12,179 nt of DNA from positions 1 through 12,179 of the forward strand of contig JAEWQX010000175.1 in NCBI GenBank assembly GCA_023399035.1. Direction: 5' to 3'. Shown here in pieces: positions 1 through 6,983 of the stretch. The stretch is from Bacillota bacterium (GTDB taxonomy: Bacteria; Bacillota; Clostridia; Clostridiales; Clostridiaceae). Positions within the stretch are counted from its first letter, which is position 1. Each line of letters starts with the position of its first letter. Under the pieces are notes generated by a model that worked only from the letters and a program-made list of their open reading frames with translations, did no database searches and was not told where the DNA came from. Both the position numbers and the translations under genes were made by a program.

Positions 1-76
1 AAAAAGTAAAGAAAAAAACAAGGTGTAAATATATGTAAAAAGTTTAATATAAAAAATAATTTATTTAGATGTGATT

Positions 77-109
77 GTGACAAATTTTTAAATTAAAAGA
101 GTCTATAAT
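77..109 (+). promoter_or_regulatory. spoIIGA-sigE promoter with wide spacer
   Basis: A perfect -10 hexamer TATAAT lies at 104-109. The best -35 match is GTGACA at 77-82 (5 of 6 to TTGACA), giving a spacer of 21 bp instead of about 17. The B. subtilis spoIIG promoter is known for a similarly wide (22 bp) spacer and needs phosphorylated Spo0A. On the minus strand, 75-84 reads TTTGTCACAA, a degenerate match (5 of 7) to the 0A box TGTCGAA, and it overlaps the -35. The -10 is seen directly; control by Spo0A is inferred. Bases 1-76 upstream are AT-rich and show nothing else I can support. Confidence 0.55.
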
Positions 110-137
110 ATACTTCAGGTAGATGGGAGGACTAAAA

Positions 138-941
138 GTGATAGTTTATGCAGATATATTCTTTATAGAAAATTTCATAGTTAATCTGTTTTTATTATAT
201 GTAACTATGAAATGCTTAAAGCATAAATTTAAGTTTTCATTATTGTCAGCTGGAGCTTGTATTGGATCATTGTACGGCTTTGTTATGGTGATTCCTAAGG
301 TGAAGTTTCTAGCTGTTCTGCCATTTGAATTATTGACTGCATATTTAATGCTGAGAGTAGTTTATGGAAAGACTGCTTTCATAAATATGTTAAAGGTATT
401 AATTACATTTTTAATGCTTACATTCACATTAAGTGGAATTTGTTTTTTGTTTTCTCTAAAACAAAATTATTATATATTAAACGGAACTTTTAAAATAGAA
501 AAGTATTCAGTAAAGTATATTATGCTTGGACTGATGATTATATTTATTTTTGCTGATAGAATAATTGGATATATAAAAGACAAGGTGGCCGTCAGCAGCT
601 ACATTTATGTAATAGAATTTCAAATAGAAGGTAAGATGTATAGCTTTCAGGGTTTTTTAGATACAGGTAATGAACTTAGAGAGCCTGTTACAAATCTTCC
701 TTGTATTTTAATAGAAGAAAAGTTGTTTTCTCTCGTTAACTTTAAAGATAAAAATATCTACAGCATACCTTATAATGCAATTGGATATGGTGGGCAGTTA
801 AAAGGGATAAGAGTCAATAACATTAAGATTAAAGGTAGAGATTTGTGGTATAGACAAGTTGACGCCATAGTATGTCCTTGTATGGAAAAATTGAGTAAAG
901 AAAATGAATTCAATGCTTTATTATCAAGAGGAATTTTATAG
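138..941 (+). CDS. spoIIGA: Sigma-E processing peptidase SpoIIGA
   Basis: Membrane-bound aspartic protease (peptidase family U4) that removes the pro-sequence of sigma-E in the mother cell at the sporulation septum. I start it at GTG 138, seven bases after GGGAGG at 125-130, giving 267 residues. An in-frame ATG at 123 lies upstream of this ribosome site, and known SpoIIGA proteins begin close to residue 1 of this start. The N-terminal half (about 1-145) holds several hydrophobic membrane segments. The C-terminal half is the soluble protease domain, with the Asp-Thr-Gly active-site motif at D175-G177 in FLDTGNELREP. A conserved PYNAIGYGGQ stretch is at about 211-220. sigE, its substrate, follows after 12 bases in the same transcript. 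The B. subtilis protein is somewhat longer (about 309 residues). The identification is firm. Confidence 0.95.
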   Translation: MIVYADIFFIENFIVNLFLLYVTMKCLKHKFKFSLLSAGACIGSLYGFVMVIPKVKFLAVLPFELLTAYLMLRVVYGKTAFINMLKVLITFLMLTFTLSGICFLFSLKQNYYILNGTFKIEKYSVKYIMLGLMIIFIFADRIIGYIKDKVAVSSYIYVIEFQIEGKMYSFQGFLDTGNELREPVTNLPCILIEEKLFSLVNFKDKNIYSIPYNAIGYGGQLKGIRVNNIKIKGRDLWYRQVDAIVCPCMEKLSKENEFNALLSRGIL

Positions 942-953
942 GGGAGGATATAT

Positions 954-1661
954 ATGGAGAGATTAATTATGTTTTTAAATAGGTTATTGTGTAAATTTAA
1001 GATATTTAGCAAAAACTTATTTTATGTTGGTGGAAATGATGCACTACCACCACCTTTATCAAAGGATGAAGAAGAGGAATTATTAAAAAAATTAAATAAT
1101 GGTGATGAAACAATTAGGAGTACTTTGATCGAAAGAAATCTAAGGCTTGTAGTATATATTGCAAGAAAATTTGAAAATACAGGCGTTTATGTAGAGGATT
1201 TGATTTCTGTGGGAACTATAGGGCTGATTAAAGCTGTAAATACATTTAATCCTGAAAAAAAGATCAAACTGGCAACATATGCATCACGGTGTATTGAAAA
1301 TGAAATACTAATGTATCTAAGAAGAAATAGTAAGGTTAAGGCAGAAATTTCTTTTTATGAACCTTTGAATATTGATTGGGATGGAAATGAACTTTTGTTG
1401 TCAGACATATTAGGAACTGAAAATGATACAGTTTATAATCTTATTGAAGATGAGGTAGATAAGCAGCTTTTGTTTATGGCTTTAAAAAGTTTAAATGAAA
1501 GAGAAAAAGAAATAGTAAGATTAAGATTCGGGTTAAATGGAACAAGGGAAAAGACACAGAAGGAAGTTGCTGATATGCTTGGTATATCTCAGTCATATAT
1601 ATCCAGATTAGAGAAAAAAATAATTAAAAGATTGAAAAAAGAAATAAATAGAATGATTTAG
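954..1661 (+). CDS. sigE: Pro-sigma-E, early mother-cell sigma factor
   Basis: Sporulation sigma factor of the sigma-70 family, made as an inactive membrane-tethered precursor and cleaved by SpoIIGA. The 235 residues begin with an amphipathic, basic pro-sequence (about 1-23). Then comes FYVGG at 23-27, which aligns with the B. subtilis processing site YYIGG, so cleavage is expected between F23 and Y24. Region 2 spans about 60-126 (RNLRLVVYIARKFENTG, then EDLISVGTIGLIKAVNTF). Region 4 spans about 173-235, with the helix-turn-helix at 201-222 (TQKEVADMLGISQSYISRLE). The ribosome site GGGGAGG is at 941-947, just after the spoIIGA stop. sigG follows after 82 bases with no terminator between, so read-through into sigG is expected. 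The protein is very close in sequence to B. subtilis SigE. Confidence 0.97.
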   Translation: MERLIMFLNRLLCKFKIFSKNLFYVGGNDALPPPLSKDEEEELLKKLNNGDETIRSTLIERNLRLVVYIARKFENTGVYVEDLISVGTIGLIKAVNTFNPEKKIKLATYASRCIENEILMYLRRNSKVKAEISFYEPLNIDWDGNELLLSDILGTENDTVYNLIEDEVDKQLLFMALKSLNEREKEIVRLRFGLNGTREKTQKEVADMLGISQSYISRLEKKIIKRLKKEINRMI

Positions 1662-1672
1662 GTTGTCTGTAA

Positions 1673-1702
1673 GTATAAAAGTATCACCTATCGGAAATAA
1701 TG
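1673..1702 (+). promoter_or_regulatory. Sigma-F/sigma-G promoter of sigG
   Basis: GTATA at 1673-1677, a spacer of exactly 15 bp, then GGAAATAATG at 1693-1702. This matches the B. subtilis sigma-F consensus (GYATA, 15 bp, GGnnAnAHTR) at every specified position, and sigma-G recognises overlapping sites. The start of transcription should fall near 1708-1712, leaving a leader of about 32-36 bases. The promoter lies in the 82-bp sigE-sigG gap, where B. subtilis also has a forespore promoter for sigG. The match is seen directly; use by sigma-F first and sigma-G later is inferred from the family. Confidence 0.8.
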
Positions 1703-1743
1703 TTTAATGCGATGGATTATTACTTCCGAAGGGGTTGATACTT
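1679..1743 (+). promoter_or_regulatory. sigG leader hairpin hiding the ribosome site
   Basis: A long imperfect hairpin. AAGTATCA at 1679-1686 pairs with TGATACTT at 1736-1743 (8 bp). CCT at 1687-1689 pairs with GGG at 1732-1734 (one G-U). TCGGAA at 1691-1696 pairs with TTCCGA at 1724-1729. ATAAT at 1697-1701 pairs with ATTAT at 1716-1720. The right arm holds the whole sigG ribosome site (AAGGGG, 1729-1734) and ends one base before the ATG at 1744. The left arm lies in the promoter spacer and -10, upstream of the expected start site. Only RNA reading through from spoIIGA-sigE would therefore contain both arms. Pairing is read by eye, without energy calculation. Confidence 0.75.
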
Positions 1744-2517
1744 ATGATAATTAATAAAGTAGAAATATGTGGTGTTAATACTTCAAAACTTCCAATACTT
1801 AAGGAAAAAGAAAAAAAACAACTTCTTCTACAAATGAAAGCTGGAGACAAAAATGCAAGAGAAAAATTTATTAAGGGAAATTTAAGATTAGTTTTGAGTG
1901 TTATTCAGCGTTTTAATAATAGAGGGGAAAATATTGATGATCTATTTCAAGTTGGATGTATAGGATTAATGAAGTCAATTGATAATTTTGACTTATCACA
2001 AAATGTTAAGTTTTCAACTTATGCAGTTCCAATGATAATAGGAGAAATAAGAAGATATTTAAGAGATAACAATTCAATACGAGTGAGCAGGTCGCTTCGT
2101 GATATTGCATATAAAGCATTAATTGTTCGTGAGAAATTTATTAAAGATAACAATAAAGAACCTACAATTTCACAAATTGCAAAAGAGCTCGAATTGCCAA
2201 GAGAGGAAGTAGTATTTGCTTTAGATGCAATACAAGATCCTGTATCATTATATGAACCTATTTATCATGATGGTGGAGATGCAATATACGTAATGGATCA
2301 GATAAGTGATTCAAAGGATACCGATGAAAATTGGCTTGAAAACATTTCCATAAAAGAAGCAATGAAAAAGCTTACGGATCGTGAAAAATTAATCTTGAAC
2401 TTACGATTTTTTAACGGGAGGACTCAAATGGAAGTAGCTGATGAAATAGGTATTTCTCAAGCACAGGTTTCAAGACTTGAAAAGACAGCGTTAAAACATA
2501 TGCGTAAACACGTATGA
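1744..2517 (+). CDS. sigG: Late forespore sigma factor sigma-G
   Basis: Sporulation sigma factor that directs late gene expression in the forespore after engulfment. The start is ATG 1744 (257 residues), nine bases after AAGGGG at 1729-1734. A TTG at 1735 is in frame but abuts the ribosome site. The N-terminus NKVEICGVNTSKLP (4-17) is the hallmark of SigG, conserved from Bacillus to Clostridium. Region 2 spans about 47-110 (NLRLVLSVIQRFNNRGE, then STYAVPMIIGEIRRYLRDNN). Region 3 follows at about 111-180 (IRVSRSLRDIAYKA, ALDAIQDPVSLYEPIY). Region 4 ends the protein with the helix-turn-helix TQMEVADEIGISQAQVSRLE at 227-246. Control is probably double: a forespore promoter and a hairpin that silences read-through mRNA. 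A terminator follows directly. Confidence 0.97.
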   Translation: MIINKVEICGVNTSKLPILKEKEKKQLLLQMKAGDKNAREKFIKGNLRLVLSVIQRFNNRGENIDDLFQVGCIGLMKSIDNFDLSQNVKFSTYAVPMIIGEIRRYLRDNNSIRVSRSLRDIAYKALIVREKFIKDNNKEPTISQIAKELELPREEVVFALDAIQDPVSLYEPIYHDGGDAIYVMDQISDSKDTDENWLENISIKEAMKKLTDREKLILNLRFFNGRTQMEVADEIGISQAQVSRLEKTALKHMRKHV

Positions 2518-2518
2518 T

Positions 2519-2548
2519 AAAAACTGGTATTATATAATGCCAGTTTTT
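2519..2548 (+). terminator. Terminator after sigG
   Basis: ACTGGTATT at 2523-2531 pairs with AATGCCAGT at 2536-2544 (9 bp with one G-U, 4-base loop). It is preceded by an A-run and followed by TTTTT ending at 2548, extending the stem with A-T pairs. It begins within two bases of the sigG stop codon and ends the spoIIGA-sigE-sigG transcription unit. The A-run on the left could also serve a reverse transcript. Confidence 0.85.
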
Positions 2549-2653
2549 ATAAATTTGTGATTTTAATTTATGATGTAACATATATTATATAAAAATTGAT
2601 TTTAGTTATGACAAGTTATTAATATACTATTGAAGCAATAGGGGGGATTGGGT

Positions 2654-2911
2654 TTGGAACTTGAATTACACTCACTTAATGCAATGCGTAATATGGAAGT
2701 TATAGATATACTGACAGGAAGCAAAATTGGATACATAAGTGATTTTAAAATTGATTGTGATACAAACAAGATAGTTTCATTAATATTACCAGGAGAAATA
2801 AAATCATGGTTTTCAAAAGATGATAATATTGAGATACTGTGGAACGATATTGTTAAAATAGGATCAGACGTAATACTGGTTAAGGTTAATCAAGATTTGA
2901 ACGAAAAATAA
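2654..2911 (+). CDS. ylmC: YlmC/YmxH family PRC-barrel sporulation protein
   Basis: A small protein of 85 residues, resembling the YlmC/YmxH family found beside sigE-sigG in many spore formers. Its molecular role is not established. The core (about 13-77) has the PRC-barrel look: MEVIDILTGSKIGYISDFKI, an acidic DCDTNKIVSLILPG strand-turn-strand, then a WFSK segment and IEILWNDIVKIGSDVILV. I chose TTG 2654 because GGGGGG at 2641-2646 is seven bases upstream. A TTG at 2648 would leave only one base of spacing. The gene lies 136 bp after sigG, beyond a terminator, so it needs its own promoter. I could not identify one with confidence. nrdR follows after 72 bases with no clear terminator between. 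Confidence 0.82.
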   Translation: MELELHSLNAMRNMEVIDILTGSKIGYISDFKIDCDTNKIVSLILPGEIKSWFSKDDNIEILWNDIVKIGSDVILVKVNQDLNEK

Positions 2912-2983
2912 TATGGTAATATTAATAAAATATATGTATAATATTTATAAACACTAGAGAAAAGCAGTGAGGTGAGTAATTAG

Positions 2984-3433
2984 ATGAAATGTCCATTTTG
3001 TGGTTTCGAGGAAAGTAAAGTTGTAGATTCAAGATCAACTGATGATAATTCTACTATAAGAAGAAGAAGAGAGTGTTTAAAGTGTAATAAGAGATATACG
3101 ACATATGAGAAAATAGAGGATTTTCCAATTTTAGTTATAAAAAAAGATTCTACTAGAGAAAATTTTAATAAAGAAAAAATAATCAATGGATTAATAATTG
3201 CATGCCAAAAGAGACCTGTTTCTAGAAAACAAATTGAGGACATGGCTTATGATATAGAAAAGACAATATCAAACAGTATGCTTACAGAAATACCGTCAAA
3301 GGATATTGGAGAAATGGTTATGGCAAGGCTTAAAGAGGTAGATGAAATATCTTATGTAAGGTTTGCATCTGTATATAGACAGTTTAAAGATATAAATACA
3401 TTTTTAGAAGAAATAAAGAATTTAATAACTTAA
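2984..3433 (+). CDS. nrdR: Transcriptional repressor NrdR
   Basis: Repressor of ribonucleotide reductase genes that senses ATP/dATP. The 149 residues match the usual family length. A zinc ribbon occupies about 1-45, with ligands C3, C6, C31 and C34 (KCPFCG and CLKCNKR), followed by the conserved RYTTYEKIE. An ATP-cone domain fills about 46-139, with VIKKDSTRENFNKEKI, ACQKRPVS and a C-terminal VRFASVYRQFKD. The start is ATG 2984, eight bases after GAGGTGA at 2969-2975. No ribonucleotide reductase gene and no convincing NrdR box occurs in the window, so its targets lie elsewhere. A TATAAT at 2937-2942 could be a -10, but I see no good -35, so the gene may depend on read-through from ylmC. A terminator follows. 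Confidence 0.96.
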   Translation: MKCPFCGFEESKVVDSRSTDDNSTIRRRRECLKCNKRYTTYEKIEDFPILVIKKDSTRENFNKEKIINGLIIACQKRPVSRKQIEDMAYDIEKTISNSMLTEIPSKDIGEMVMARLKEVDEISYVRFASVYRQFKDINTFLEEIKNLIT

Positions 3434-3464
3434 AATAAAAATCTAAATAAATGTAAAATGTGAG

Positions 3465-3499
3465 TGGATGTTGAAATTTATATTCAATGTCCATTTTTT
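3465..3499 (+). terminator. Terminator after nrdR
   Basis: TGGATGTTGAA at 3465-3475 pairs along its full 11 bases with TTCAATGTCCA at 3483-3493 (two G-U pairs). The loop has 7 bases and six T's follow at 3494-3499. It lies 31 bases after the nrdR stop and separates the ylmC-nrdR unit from pgeF-phoP-phoR. Confidence 0.85.
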
Positions 3500-3523
3500 C
3501 TGATGAAACGTATGATGTTGTTA

Positions 3524-3639
3524 TTTTAAAGTTAAAGTTTCGTTAAGAGCATTATATATTTTATTGAAAAGTGTTAATATTATGTAATAAGAGAGGAAAT
3601 GATTTTTTAATAATCTTAATTATATCTAGGAGGAAAAGC
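3524..3639 (+). promoter_or_regulatory. Probable promoter region of pgeF-phoP-phoR
   Basis: The nrdR terminator and the absence of another gene make this the likely promoter region for the next operon. A weak sigma-A-like pair is TTGAAA at 3564-3569 and TAATAA at 3585-3590, with a short 15-bp spacer. Upstream, TTAAAG at 3526-3531, TTAAAG at 3532-3537 and TTAAGA at 3543-3548 resemble degenerate PHO boxes, and the last two are 11 bp apart. That would fit PhoP autoregulation, but the matches are weak. The strong ribosome site AGGAGG at 3628-3633 serves pgeF. Confidence 0.3.
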
Positions 3640-4380
3640 ATGAATTTATTAAGTTTAAGTAAAATAGAAAGTGAAGAGGACTTTCTGAAATTTGAAGGCA
3701 GAAATTTTACAGTGGTGTTTACTGATGCTGAAAATGAAAGAAGCTTTAACAGAAATACTGATTCTGGAATTAAAGAATTAAATTCATTGAAAGATAGATT
3801 TCATGTAAGGGACATTGCTTATCTAAAGCAGATACATAGTGATAAAGTATTTAGCTATAAATTAAATTGCTCTGAATTTAACAGCAATGAAGGAGATGCT
3901 ATAGTTACTGAGGAAAAAGAAGTTATTATAGGAGTTTTTACCGCAGACTGTGTTCCAGTTATTCTTGTAGATGATGAAAAAGGCGTTTCAGCTGCAGTTC
4001 ATAGCGGATGGAGAGGAACTTTTGAATCAATAACACTGAAGACTGTTCAAAAGATGAAAGATGAATATGGATGTAGAAGTGAAAATATTAAAGCTTTTAT
4101 AGGTCCTCATATAAGAAAGTGCTGTTATGAGGTATCCGAAGAATTAAAAGAAAAATTTTTAGAAAAGAAGGCTGATATCGATTCAGATATTCTTTTTAGT
4201 GATAGAAATTTAAATTTAGAAGCATGTATAGAGCGGGATTTAAAAGACTGTGGCATTAAAGATGAAAATATAAACAGCCTCAATTTATGCACATACTGTT
4301 GTGAATCTATAAAACTACATTCTTATAGGAAATCAGAAGGCTCATATGGAAGGATGTTTGCTTTTGTTATTTTACATTAA
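3640..4380 (+). CDS. pgeF: PgeF (YfiH/YlmD) family laccase-domain protein
   Basis: A member of the family annotated as polyphenol oxidase, peptidoglycan editing factor or purine nucleoside phosphorylase (B. subtilis YlmD, human LACC1). Members bind zinc and have been shown to cleave purine nucleosides. The start is ATG 3640 (246 residues), six bases after AGGAGG at 3628-3633. A longer frame reaching back to about 3571 has no ribosome site. The metal-site residues are H66 in QIHSDKV, C104 in TADCVPV and H121 in HSGWRG. The conserved IGPHIRKCCYEV (154-165), CTYCCES (217-223) and SYRKSEGSYGRM (228-239) are all present, so the protein looks intact. The phoP start lies 12 bases after its stop, so the two are probably cotranscribed. 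Family assignment is firm; the substrate in this organism is not. Confidence 0.93.
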   Translation: MNLLSLSKIESEEDFLKFEGRNFTVVFTDAENERSFNRNTDSGIKELNSLKDRFHVRDIAYLKQIHSDKVFSYKLNCSEFNSNEGDAIVTEEKEVIIGVFTADCVPVILVDDEKGVSAAVHSGWRGTFESITLKTVQKMKDEYGCRSENIKAFIGPHIRKCCYEVSEELKEKFLEKKADIDSDILFSDRNLNLEACIERDLKDCGIKDENINSLNLCTYCCESIKLHSYRKSEGSYGRMFAFVILH

Positions 4381-4392
4381 GGGGGAGATGTA

Positions 4393-5091
4393 ATGGCTAA
4401 AGAAAAAATATTAATAGTAGATGATGAAGAACATATATTGGAACTTTTAGATTTTAATTTAAAAAATGCTGGTTATGAAACATTTATTGCAACAGATGGT
4501 ATTGAAGCTGTGAAAATAGCTAAGGAGGAAAAGCCTAACTTAATACTTCTTGATTTGATGATACCCGGGATAGATGGATTTGATGTATGCAAAGAAATTA
4601 AAAAAGATAAAGATATGAAGAATACATCAATAATAATGCTTACTGCAAAGGGAGAAGAACTTGATAAAATATTAGGTCTTGAACTTGGAGCTGATGATTA
4701 TATAACCAAGCCATTTTCAGTAAGGGAACTTCTTGCAAGAGTAAAGGCTGTACTCCGAAGAACTGCAGTATTCAATGAAGAAGAAAGTGATATTTATGAA
4801 TCAAAAAGCTTAAAGGTAGATTTTGAGCGTCATGAGGTAATTGTAAATGACAGTAAGGTAGATCTTACATTAAAGGAATTTGAACTGCTTCAGATACTTA
4901 TAAAAAATAAAGGGAAAATACTAAAGAGAGAAACGCTTTTAGATAAAATATGGGGATATGAGTACATTGGAGAAACAAGAACTGTTGATGTGCACATAAG
5001 ATATCTACGAAAGAAAATTGAAGAGGATGATAAGAATCCTAAGTTTATAGAAACTATAAGAGGAGTAGGGTATAGATTTAATCCTATCTAA
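4393..5091 (+). CDS. phoP: Phosphate response regulator PhoP
   Basis: OmpR/PhoB-family response regulator, 232 residues, partner of PhoR in the low-phosphate response. The receiver domain (about 1-122) has the acidic pair D10-D11, the phosphoacceptor D54 in LILLDLMIPGIDG, T84 and K106 in ITKPF. A short linker (about 123-133) leads to the winged-helix DNA-binding domain, with LTLKEFELLQILIKNKGKIL, TVDVHIRYLRKKIE and the terminal IRGVGYRF. The ribosome site GGGGGAG is at 4381-4387, between the pgeF stop and ATG 4393. phoR begins five bases after the phoP stop. The assignment to PhoP, not another OmpR-type regulator, rests on the adjacent PAS/HAMP kinase and the pst operon with its PHO-like boxes. 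Expected targets include pstS at 7110. Confidence 0.93.
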   Translation: MAKEKILIVDDEEHILELLDFNLKNAGYETFIATDGIEAVKIAKEEKPNLILLDLMIPGIDGFDVCKEIKKDKDMKNTSIIMLTAKGEELDKILGLELGADDYITKPFSVRELLARVKAVLRRTAVFNEEESDIYESKSLKVDFERHEVIVNDSKVDLTLKEFELLQILIKNKGKILKRETLLDKIWGYEYIGETRTVDVHIRYLRKKIEEDDKNPKFIETIRGVGYRFNPI

Positions 5092-5095
5092 GATT

Positions 5096-6784
5096 ATGAA
5101 GAATAAAATATTAAGTTTAGTTATAATAACAGTATTATCTGCAATATTATTAGTAACTTGTTTATTTACTGTAGTTACTAATATGGAGCAGATAAAGAGC
5201 ACAAAAGATTCTCTTAAAAGTATAAACTTTTTAATAGCCCAATCTGGAAATGATATTGAAAATAAAATGGGTCAATATGATAATATCCAGATTAATGATA
5301 TGAGGATAAGATTTACTCTAATAAAATCTGATGGGTCTGTAATATATGATAGTGACAGCAATACCACTGAAAACCATAAGGATAGAGATGAAGTAAAGCA
5401 GGCATTAGAGTATGGAGAAGGTTATGTAAGCAGATATAGCAAGACAATGGACTTAAACTATATATATTATGCTACAAAGGTAAATGATGATTTAATAATA
5501 AGAAGTTCAGTATCTGTTAATACAATAGAGATGATGCAGAGGGAAAGGATAAAATATTATATTCCACTTGTATTTATAACAGTTATTTTTTCTATATTTT
5601 TATCTTTAAGGCTTGTGAGAAAGATTGTTGAACCGGTTAAAGAGCTGGAAAGAGTAACTTTAAAGATGGCTAATGGTGATTATAAGATAAGAGCAAAAGT
5701 CAGCAGTAATGATGAACTGGGAACTTTAAGCGACAGCTTTAATCATATGGCTGATGAACTGCAAAATAAAATTCAGGAAGTAATTAACAATCAGGCTAAA
5801 CTGGAATCTATATTTAATAGTATGGATAGTGGTGTTGTTGCAGTTGATAATGAAAACAGGGTCATTTCAATTAATCCATCAGCAGAACTTCTTCTTGGAA
5901 TAAAGAAGAATATAGTTGGTGAGAAGCTGACTGATTTTGTGGCAGATCATGAAATAAATGAATTCTTACTGAATGTAGAAGAAGAGGATAAGGAAATAAC
6001 AATACTGCATCCAATAGAAAGAAATATTAAGATAAAAAAATCGGAAATTGTTGATAAAAAAGTTAATCTTGGAAAGGTTATAAGTTTCCAGGATATAACG
6101 GATATGAAGAGAGTGGAGCTTATGAGAAGCCAGTTTGTTGCTAATGTATCTCATGAATTAAAGACTCCATTAACATCCATAAAAGGTTTTGCAGAAACAT
6201 TGAGAATTGTTGAAGATAATGAAACAAGAGAAAAATTCCTGAATATAATAGATAAGGAAGCTGAAAGATTAACAAGGCTTATAAATGATATATTAGTTTT
6301 ATCCAATATTGAAAGTAATCTCATTGCTGATGTAGAAGAGTTTAGACCAGGTGCAGTTATTGAAGAAATTCTTAACATGGTAAGGAAGACGGCAAAAAGC
6401 AGAAATGTAACTGTTGAATTTGAGGATAACAGCAGTGAGTGTATATTAGGAGATAGAGATAAGTTTTATCAGCTTGTGTTAAATTTAGTTGAGAATGCTA
6501 CTAAATACTCAAAAGAAAAAGGTGGTTATGTTAAAATATCAAGTTATAACGAAGCTGGATATTATTATCTTATAGTTAAAGATAATGGTATTGGCATACC
6601 AGATGAGGACATATCACGTATTTTTGAAAGATTTTATAGGGTAGATAAGTCTAGAAAAAAAGGCGGCACCGGACTGGGACTTGCTATTGTTAAACATATT
6701 GTTAAGATATTTAATGGTGAAATAAATGTTAAAAGTAAGTTAGGTGAAGGAAGCACATTTGAAGTTAAAATTCCATACCTATAG
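5096..6784 (+). CDS. phoR: Phosphate sensor histidine kinase PhoR
   Basis: Membrane sensor kinase that phosphorylates PhoP, 562 residues. Order of parts: membrane segment about 5-28; an extracytoplasmic domain of about 125 residues (29-153); a second membrane segment about 155-173; HAMP about 174-226 ending DELGTLSDSFNHMADELQ; PAS about 232-338; HisKA with phosphoacceptor H353 in FVANVSHELKTPLTS. The ATPase domain has N467 in the N box (LNLVENATK), D496 in DNGIGIP, the F box RIFERFYRVDKS and the G2 box GGTGLGLA at 523-530. All catalytic motifs are intact. ATG 5096 has no recognisable ribosome site in the few bases after the phoP stop, so translation is probably coupled to phoP. Two hairpins follow the stop. 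Confidence 0.93.
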   Translation: MKNKILSLVIITVLSAILLVTCLFTVVTNMEQIKSTKDSLKSINFLIAQSGNDIENKMGQYDNIQINDMRIRFTLIKSDGSVIYDSDSNTTENHKDRDEVKQALEYGEGYVSRYSKTMDLNYIYYATKVNDDLIIRSSVSVNTIEMMQRERIKYYIPLVFITVIFSIFLSLRLVRKIVEPVKELERVTLKMANGDYKIRAKVSSNDELGTLSDSFNHMADELQNKIQEVINNQAKLESIFNSMDSGVVAVDNENRVISINPSAELLLGIKKNIVGEKLTDFVADHEINEFLLNVEEEDKEITILHPIERNIKIKKSEIVDKKVNLGKVISFQDITDMKRVELMRSQFVANVSHELKTPLTSIKGFAETLRIVEDNETREKFLNIIDKEAERLTRLINDILVLSNIESNLIADVEEFRPGAVIEEILNMVRKTAKSRNVTVEFEDNSSECILGDRDKFYQLVLNLVENATKYSKEKGGYVKISSYNEAGYYYLIVKDNGIGIPDEDISRIFERFYRVDKSRKKGGTGLGLAIVKHIVKIFNGEINVKSKLGEGSTFEVKIPYL

Positions 6785-6811
6785 TATTATTACAAGGATC
6801 TTTAATAATAC
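6784..6811 (+). repeat. AT-only hairpin at the phoR stop codon
   Basis: GTATTATTA at 6784-6792 pairs perfectly with TAATAATAC at 6803-6811, with a 10-base loop. The first base is the last base of the phoR stop. No T-run follows, so it is not itself a normal terminator. It stands seven bases before a proper terminator hairpin and may protect the 3' end of the mRNA or assist termination. Function is inferred. Confidence 0.5.
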
Positions 6812-6817
6812 ATTAAG

Positions 6818-6847
6818 AAGCAGAATGTAAAATTTCTGCTTTTTTTA
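6818..6847 (+). terminator. Terminator after phoR
   Basis: AAGCAGAA at 6818-6825 pairs with TTCTGCTT at 6834-6841 (8 bp, 8-base loop), followed by a T-run to about 6847. It closes the pgeF-phoP-phoR unit and insulates it from the separately controlled pst operon. Confidence 0.87.
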
Positions 6848-6983
6848 TTTGTTAAATAAGTATTGGCGACAGTGTCAAATGTAAATTTATATGAATGTTG
6901 ATAATGATTTAATCGTTCTATATTTTGTGAATTTAAATAATTATCTAAATAGTATGCCTACATTATTTTAAAAAATACGTGTG

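Noticed and set aside
123..137. ATG 123 as the spoIIGA start
   Set aside because: It lies upstream of the GGGAGG ribosome site and would add five residues not seen in the family. GTG 138 is correctly placed.
1735..1746. TTG 1735 as the sigG start
   Set aside because: It directly abuts AAGGGG, leaving no spacing. ATG 1744 has nine bases and gives the conserved NKVEICGV N-terminus.
2558..2586. Possible sigma-E promoter for ylmC: CATATATT at 2579-2586 with TGATTTT 14 bp upstream
   Set aside because: The -10 fits CATAnAnT, but the -35 is poor and such A-T strings are common here. Its position is plausible but it is not strong enough to list.
2912..2983. NrdR box or terminator between ylmC and nrdR
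   Set aside because: No ACACwAtATaTwGtGT-like palindrome and no stem followed by T's could be found.
6867..6880. GGCGACAGTGTCAA as an operator or 0A box upstream of pstS
   Set aside because: The symmetry fails at the centre and TGTCAAA misses a key base of the 0A box. It lies over 100 bases before the PHO array with no promoter beside it.
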